Below are positions 58,522 through 64,000 of a DNA stretch of 64,000 nucleotides, one piece after another. A model generated the notes under the pieces. The model was not told the DNA's origin and ran no database searches. It worked only from the letters and a program-made list of their open reading frames with translations. The position numbers and the translations under genes were made by a program. Every line of letters starts with the position of its first letter. Position 1 is the first letter of the stretch. This DNA comes from Riptortus pedestris. Taxonomy: Eukaryota; Arthropoda; Insecta; Hemiptera; Alydidae. Location of the stretch: positions 19,873,001-19,937,000 of the forward strand of contig CM032233.1 in NCBI GenBank assembly GCA_019009955.1, written 5' to 3'.

Positions 58522-58729
58522 TCATCGAATCATGAACCAACAGAGGGGCGTACATCATTCATGATTTCTTAGAAGTGACACAAGCTTGAACATTTAGGGC
58601 TTTTCATGATCAGATAAACGTCAACATTTTAGAATTAATTTGAACATATTTCAGAACATAGTAGTTGAATACATGTAGGAATAAATTCTGCCATTTAAGA
58701 ATAAATAATAATAATTTAGTCTGCTCACG

Positions 58730-59070
58730 CATTCGGAGATAAATAAAGAAAGGGCTGTGGCATGGATTAAGTGGCTAGAGCTATTCTCAGAAACCTTAGT
58801 GCTTAAAATAGCTGCCCAAGACCAAGTTATTACTACTCGATCTTATAAGTTACACGTCCTGAAAGACAATAGTGTCTCTGATAAGTGTTGGATGTTCAAT
58901 AAAACATACGAGCCGATGCATCATACTACTCCAGACTTCGAAATATTGGCAGGGGCAGAATATTTTCAGAGGCAGAATAATGTGGCAAAAATATACCACA
59001 AGGCGATAGCTACTAAATTCAGCATGCTGGATAATGACGTCCCTTATTATCGTTACAACCCTCAAAAGAA
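58730..59070 (+). pseudogene. R2-like (REL-endonuclease) LINE C-terminus, copy 2
   Basis: Open frame AWIKWLELFSETLVLKIAAQ, DQVITTRSYKLHVLKDNSVS, DKCWMFNKTYEPMHHTTPDF, LAGAEYFQRQNNVAKIYHKA, VPYYRYNPQ. It has the AAQDQ...TR.Y block missing from copy 1, but the second Cys of the zinc finger is Phe (CWMF against CWMC). It ends abruptly after NPQ where copy 1 continues into the nuclease motif. Confidence 0.7.
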
Positions 59071-59408
59071 AGAAATTTTTGTAAATTTTTAAATTCCAAT
59101 TTAAAAAAAAAATACAACAAAATAATACATATAGCATTTGGTTAAAACCCCCACCATAATTAAATCCAGTAACGTGAGAGTTAAAAGATAATACTAATAA
59201 TAAATTTAATGTAAACATTTATCTATAAGTTTTCTTAATATCTGTCGTGCGTTGCACTATATATATACAATTATGCCTAGGAATATGGAAAAATCTGAAC
59301 TTTCAATTCAAACCCCGTCATTCAATTCACCCGATGGGACCAGTTCTTGGTGTAAAACAGCTTTTATAAACCGTTCGGCATTATTATTTGTATGATTTAC
59401 TTATTAAT
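59071..59408. other. Unassigned sequence between LINE end and piggyBac
   Basis: AT-rich. Absent from copy 1. No motif recognised. Confidence 0.4.
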
Positions 59409-59412
59409 TTAA

Positions 59413-60376
59413 CCCTTAGTCAGTCACGCGGGGTCTGATGGACCTCAGGCGCCAAACAACCCCATACCAATCGTTCATGTGTGAACTTGCACACCCCCCA
59501 CTTCTGCTAGCTTCCTGTCTCCGTAGCCTCTCTTATGGCCAGGTGCAATTGTCTCCCTTTCGTGATCACATTACTGGATAAACTAGTTTTGGGCTCTAAG
59601 GAACACCACGCGACTGATTACGTAGCATGCCTAAAAAAACTATTAGTCAACTCTTTGTGGCTTCCAGACGAAGATGAATGAGCTAAAATTACACAGTTAC
59701 AGCTGGAAGATATTTTTGAAGAGGCAGGAGAAATTTTGGTAGGAGACACTGACTCAGAAACTGAGGACATTGTTCAGGTGCGTGAGGATGACTCGAATAC
59801 TGAGGAGAGCGCTGGTTCTGAAGACGAAGCAGGAACTTCCTTTACTCCTGATACAGAACTACTTGTGAAAGGTAAAAATGGGTGAACACCGTCAGTCAAC
59901 GAAGGCAAGCGTTCAGTAAAAAAAAAAAAAGTGCTGCGAGATGTGCAGTAGAGAAAAGGACCGTAAAGCAAATGCCAGCTGTTCTTCCTGCTCAAAATTT
60001 GTATGTGGAAGCCACCAAAAATTGTTATGGGTCAAGTGTAGTAAATCATAATTTACACGCTTCACACTGCTTTAAATAAATTTACTTATTCATCAAAGTG
60101 AAATTTATAGCTTATTTTTCTTATTAGATATTGATTTTCTTCATGTAATACAAGTTGATTTTTTATATTTTTGTAAGTTGATATATATTGTTTAAAATAC
60201 AGTTATTTCTTAACTTTTTGAACGTATTAATAAAGTAAATATATTTGGTATTAAATTTATGTAAAAAATACCCTACCTTAATTCTTATTGGGTAAAATAA
60301 AAAAAGGGAAACAGTTTGTGGTCTGCTCGATCCCGCGACTTCTTTCGTTAGTAAGTGGGGCGAGACTGACTAAGCG
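59413..60376. mobile_element. Second piggyBac-family deletion derivative, 964 bp
   Basis: TIRs CCCTTAGTCAGTCACGC (59413) and the complement ending GACTGACTAAGCG (60376, one change) are flanked by TTAA at 59409-59412 and 60377-60380. Distinct from the element at 5.9 kb in TIR sequence. It encodes parts of the two ends of a transposase with the middle deleted. Confidence 0.8.
59610..60050 (+). pseudogene. piggyBac transposase, N- and C-terminal parts joined
   Basis: After a start region around ACGTAGCATGCC the plus strand shows an acidic stretch (LEDIFEEAGEILVGDTDSET, EDIVQVREDDSNTEESAGSE) and a GKNG motif. It then passes through an A13 run to KCCEMCSREKDRKANASC, SSCSKFVCGSHQKL. The last part is the C-terminal Cys-rich domain of piggyBac transposases (C-x2-C, C-x2-C, C-x2-H spacing). 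The DDD core between is missing. Stops and at least one frameshift are present. Confidence 0.75.
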
Positions 60377-60380
60377 TTAA

Positions 60381-61130
60381 CGGTCTGATGACGATCAAAC
60401 AATACCTCAATATGTACCACAAGGTGGCAATGGCTAAAATATTTTAGAAACACTATGTTTCGCATTTTGTATTACGTATCTTCAGGAAAATATAAATTTT
60501 GGTATAAAAAATAATTCAGCTGAGGGAGGTATACTTAATCCAGATCGGCTTCGTCGAGATTCTTCTATATGTACGGGGAACTGGGATAGACAGCCGTCGT
60601 AGTATAACCTCATTGACTGCGGTGAATCCGCATATCTTCAAGAAGAGTTGGCAGAGCACTCTATATGAAGGCAGCATACTAGTCCCCAGTCAGATAACTA
60701 GGTATAAAATAAGTGCTTATGATACGCCTGCCGATCACTCCATACTCAATTATTTTTACAGCCCCGGTAATGGTTCTATAACTGCAGGAAGTTGCCCTCA
60801 ACCACCGATCAGAACTCCTACCATAAAAACTCAAGCTGTTTTTCCAAGTAGTAAAGCCTCCGACAGCATTAATCCTTCTGCTTTCAAGATCGGGTGCCGC
60901 TGATGGATAGACATGTGAAATGGTTTACACCCCACTTTCCTCCCTCCGCCATTGAGTAAATCTCGAGTTATTCCATTTGAATTTCTGTTAAATTTCAAAT
61001 TAGTCACGCTAGCAGGTCCTTAGAGACCACTTAAAACAATGTGACCCTTACCACTTGATTTCTGAGAAACATATGCTTTTTGTATAGATTCTAGACGTCA
61101 AAAAAATAGAAAATTAAAATATAAATACAT
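60381..61130. other. Duplicated unassigned stretch, copy 2
   Basis: Colinear with 48905-49630, with many one-base differences. Nothing recognised. Confidence 0.4.
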
Positions 61131-61134
61131 AACT

Positions 61135-62010
61135 TGCCGACATCCCATCACATCCCGAAACTTCCCTTCTTACCTAAGGGCAGATGATACTGCAATCTTG
61201 ACCGTCCCTATCAGGCCCAAATATGGCCATCACGCATATTTACAAGAACAACCTACCTCTACTAGAATCCTGGCTGACTCAGAAGCGGATCAAAATCAAC
61301 TGCAGCAAATCATGCCATGTAACATTTACCCCTCCGACGTTCCATTTGCCCTCCACTTACACTCAATAGCGCACTAATTCCTCAAAAAACAAAAATTAGG
61401 TATCTAGGACTTGCATTAGACTAGCGACTGACATTGAAACCTCACATCACATAAAAAGACAAGAATTGAATCTATGGTACAGACTTCTACTAAGACTGTT
61501 TGACAACAGATCTAAACTATCCCTACATAACAAACATATGGACTTGAACTTTGGGGTTCCACTAAACCTTCAAATTCTTACAAAATCCAAACCCTTCAAA
61601 CCAGAATACTCCGCAAAATTACAGATTCCCCATTTTACCCATCTAACTCTAAATCTACATAACTCACCATAACGACCTCCACATTCCTTTTGTCCATTCC
61701 CTCGCAAAATCCCAATATCCAGATAAATCACATCTCTCCTTCCGCACATCCTAATCCTTTAGGTGAATCACTTTCATCTACCCATATTCCAGAAAACCCC
61801 AGACGACGTTTGAAGCGTTAGTGACCAAGTGATCATCTTGTGTAGTTAGTGCACAGTATAACTCTATATAGTACAATCCAATGTTCCCTCCAATATGGGT
61901 ATTGTCAATGGACAACATCCCACCTCAAGTGGATAATCAAGTCAATAGTTATATCATTCATATCATTTGCTTGTAATATTTATATATGTTGTTGCAAATA
62001 AACGAATCAA
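61135..62010 (+). pseudogene. Jockey-type LINE, second family, copy 2
   Basis: Same segment as 49635-50540, but more decayed: a three-base change next to the ADD motif (CTAAGGGCAGATGAT) shifts the frame, and several one-base indels and a deletion near 61530 follow. The 3' end keeps GCAAATAAACGAATCAATAT. Confidence 0.75.
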
Positions 62011-62267
62011 TATTTAAATATATATATAATAGAAACCTCCGCTTTTTAAGTTCTACATTTACTTAAGTTACCCCCCCCCCATCCATTAAAAACCTAAAAA
62101 TTAAAAAAATATGCAAAATATGTAGATATTTAAGAAATTCAGAATATTAAAAACGTGCCACTTCACAAATGGTTTTGTTTAGGTCCCGGAGAGCTACTCA
62201 ACCTATTAAAAATTCCGTTTGTTTAGGTTTCTTTTTCTCTAGTTCCTTGTTTATTTAGAAGTTTCAT

Positions 62268-62767
62268 CCCCCCACCCCCCCCCCCCCCCACCCCCCCCCC
62301 CCCCCACCCCCCCCCCCCCCCACCCCCCCCCCCCCCCACCCCCCCCCCCCCCCACCCCCCCCCCCCCCCACCCCCCCCCCCCCCCACCCCCCCCCCCCCC
62401 CACCCCCCCCCCCCCCCACCCCCCCCCCCCCCCACCCCCCCCCCCCCCCACCCCCCCCCCCCCCCACCCCCCCCCCCCCCCACCCCCCCCCCCCCCCACC
62501 CCCCCCCCCCCCCACCCCCCCCCCCCCCCACCCCCCCCCCCCCCCACCCCCCCCCCCCCCCACCCCCCCCCCCCCCCACCCCCCCCCCCCCCCACCCCCC
62601 CCCCCCCCCACCCCCCCCCCCCCCCACCCCCCCCCCCCCCCACCCCCCCCCCCCCCCACCCCCCCCCCCCCCCACCCCCCCCCCCCCCCACCCCCCCCCC
62701 CCCCCACCCCCCCCCCCCCCCACCCCCCCCCCCCCCCACCCCCCCCCCCCCCCACCCCCCCCCCCCC
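62268..62767. other. Second 500-base A-plus-15-C array, probable gap filler
   Basis: Six C, thirty perfect units of A plus 15 C, and a partial unit add up to exactly 500 bases. It replaces the continuation of segmental duplication copy 2 in mid-sequence. Same unit and same total length as 35828-36327. Confidence 0.75.
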
Positions 62768-62774
62768 AAATATA

Positions 62775-62812
<38 letters not shown>

Positions 62813-62826
62813 CATATATATATGTT

Positions 62827-63062
62827 TAGTGTTTGTTGTTTTTTGGAGTTTGGTCAGTGTTGGTGAAAAACACTTAGGTCATTCCAATATTTCGAGATAA
62901 ACCTAATGATAACAGATGTACCAACAGTCTTAGTACAATAGCTTTTAAGTATCTTTTAGTCATGTCCTAAAAGAAAAGAAAATAAATATTCTCGAAATAT
63001 TGGAGTGAACTAAGATTTTTTTCACCAACCACTGACCAAAACTTCAAAAAAACCACAACACC
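62827..63062. repeat. Foldback element with about 72-bp inverted repeats
   Basis: The left arm (62827-62897) ends CATTCCAATATTTCGAGA. The right arm starts TCTCGAAATATTGGAGTG (62990) and ends CACAACACCA (63062). Arms match with about ten differences, spacer about 90 bp. Flanked by (TA)n on both sides. No coding sequence. MITE-like, superfamily unknown. Confidence 0.65.
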
Positions 63063-63176
63063 ATATACTCGTATATATATATATATATATATATATAAAT
63101 ATATTATATATAATAATATATATACATTTAAATATTATATATATATATATAATATATAAATATCTACATATATAGA

Positions 63177-63211
<35 letters not shown>

Positions 63212-63799
63212 ATAAATATCTGTTCCTTATTTCTATACTTATGAGAAAGGCAAGTCTTAATTGCATGTATACCTAGTGTTGCTATATGACTATTGAAACG
63301 AAAAAGAGAAAATTACTAGTTAGACCTCACAAATAATTTCTCGATGAACACCTTTCAGGAATATGCAGTACGTCCTTTATATCCCCACAATCAGTGAGTA
63401 CATAACTAAAGGTACTCAACAATTTTTCAATCTATACTAAAATAACAAATTTCAGCACATTGTTAATATAGAAGATTATACTTTAAGCAACTTAAATAGT
63501 GTAAGATGCTTTAGCTTAAAACCAACTGACTTTTTTGTTTTAAGTTTCTTCTTTAGTGTTGTCCCTTGTGATATTTTTCATAATTTAGAATACTTATAAA
63601 ACTACTGCTTTGGAAAGTTATGTCACACCAATTGTATATTAGTATTTGTCAATATCTTTGGACAATGAAGATTTAAATATGTTGAGTGTTATCTATTTGT
63701 TTAAACATCCGCCATTTTATCCTATTCGGAGAAACACATTACAGCTGAGCCTCATTAGTAATTTCTTTTTAAAACAAAAAAAGTTTAATTCATTAATGT
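63063..63799. other. (TA)n-rich then unassigned
   Basis: 63063-63215 is nearly pure A/T with several (TA)n blocks. The rest shows no recognised feature. Confidence 0.4.
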
Positions 63800-64000
63800 T
63801 CTCTATAAGACCCTGGGGGTTGTCTACAGATTGCAATCCTATTCTTGCCAGGGTGGGAAAAAGGATTTTTTTAAGGATTTTTTTTCTATTTAATGGGTTC
63901 GTCACTAAAGAAATTCCTATTGCCCTGTTCAGAGTCGAACTCAAGACTCTTCGTGTACCTAGTGAGATTAAGACCAAGGATTTAACTCACTTCGCTTACC
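63800..64000 (-). mobile_element. tRNA-derived SINE, second copy, cut by window end
   Basis: The minus strand shows a B-box-like GAGTTCGACTC (63942-63932) and an A-box-like TTAAATCC...GTCTTAATCTCAC. The body shares GTCTACAG and GCCAGGGTGGG with the copy at 8566-8794 in matching order. The tRNA-like head runs to the window edge. More diverged than the first copy. Confidence 0.6.

Larger units (their letters stand above)
52929..62267. repeat. Segmental duplication, copy 2 (9.3 kb, cut at array)
   Basis: Colinear with 40551-50790. Differences: deletion of HPS1-like exons 1-2 and of about 800 bp of BEL gag, loss of the LINE inserted in the piggyBac of copy 1, a ~115-bp insertion at 54405-54520 and ~270 bp of extra sequence at 57200-57440. 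Right end is cut at the 500-base array. Confidence 0.85.

Noticed and set aside
62223..62769. Overlapping Gly-rich open frames
   Set aside because: Same array artefact as at 35.8 kb.

Overview
The window is eukaryotic, very AT-rich, and almost entirely repeats and decayed mobile elements. I see no bacterial gene organisation, no tRNA or rRNA gene, and no complete host gene. The element mix (mariner, piggyBac, Merlin, Helitron/Helentron-like, Penelope-like, BEL/Pao, Gypsy, Jockey-type, RTE-type and R2-like LINEs, a tRNA-headed SINE), together with spliced exon fragments, points to an arthropod, most likely an insect with a repeat-rich genome. No species can be named from sequence alone.

The window appears to join three contigs. 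Positions 35828-36327 and 62268-62767 are each exactly 500 bases of one base pattern (A followed by 15 C). Both lie where unrelated sequences meet, so they look like scaffold-gap fillers rather than DNA. Contig 1 is 1-35827, contig 2 is 36328-62267, and contig 3 starts at 62768.

Contig 1, 1-18.9 kb, holds about nine copies of a ~1 kb Helentron/DINE-1-like repeat, two or three Helitron ends, and a deletion-derivative piggyBac (5876-6888). Next to it are a Penelope-like element with RT and GIY-YIG domains (6893-8560), a SINE, a mariner pseudogene (14.6-15.3 kb), two small inverted-repeat elements, an 18-bp minisatellite and a Penelope end palindrome. From 19.1 kb to 35.8 kb, with diverged outliers from 11.7 kb, the backbone is a head-to-tail, same-orientation array of a modular unit (about 400 or 800 bp) seen about 20 times. 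It is interrupted by a solo LTR (21.0 kb), an RTE-type LINE end (25.5 kb), a Helitron end (29.4 kb) and a Merlin-family element with an 8-bp target duplication (32.3 kb).

Contig 2 begins in a broken Gypsy pol on the minus strand. It then holds two copies of a segment of about 10 kb (40551-50790 and 52929-62267). Each copy carries, in order: 5' exon(s) of a gene resembling HPS1 (BLOC-3 subunit), a Jockey-type LINE end, a BEL/Pao element lacking RT and RNase H, an AT-rich repeat, an R2-like LINE C-terminus, piggyBac remnants, and a second Jockey-type LINE end. The copies have decayed differently, so each repairs gaps in the reading of the other. A Gypsy LTR plus gag remnant (51.4-52.4 kb) lies between them. 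Contig 3 has a foldback element and a second SINE.

Nothing here functions as a pathway. The gene-like content is selfish elements in several states of decay plus a captured or duplicated host-gene fragment.
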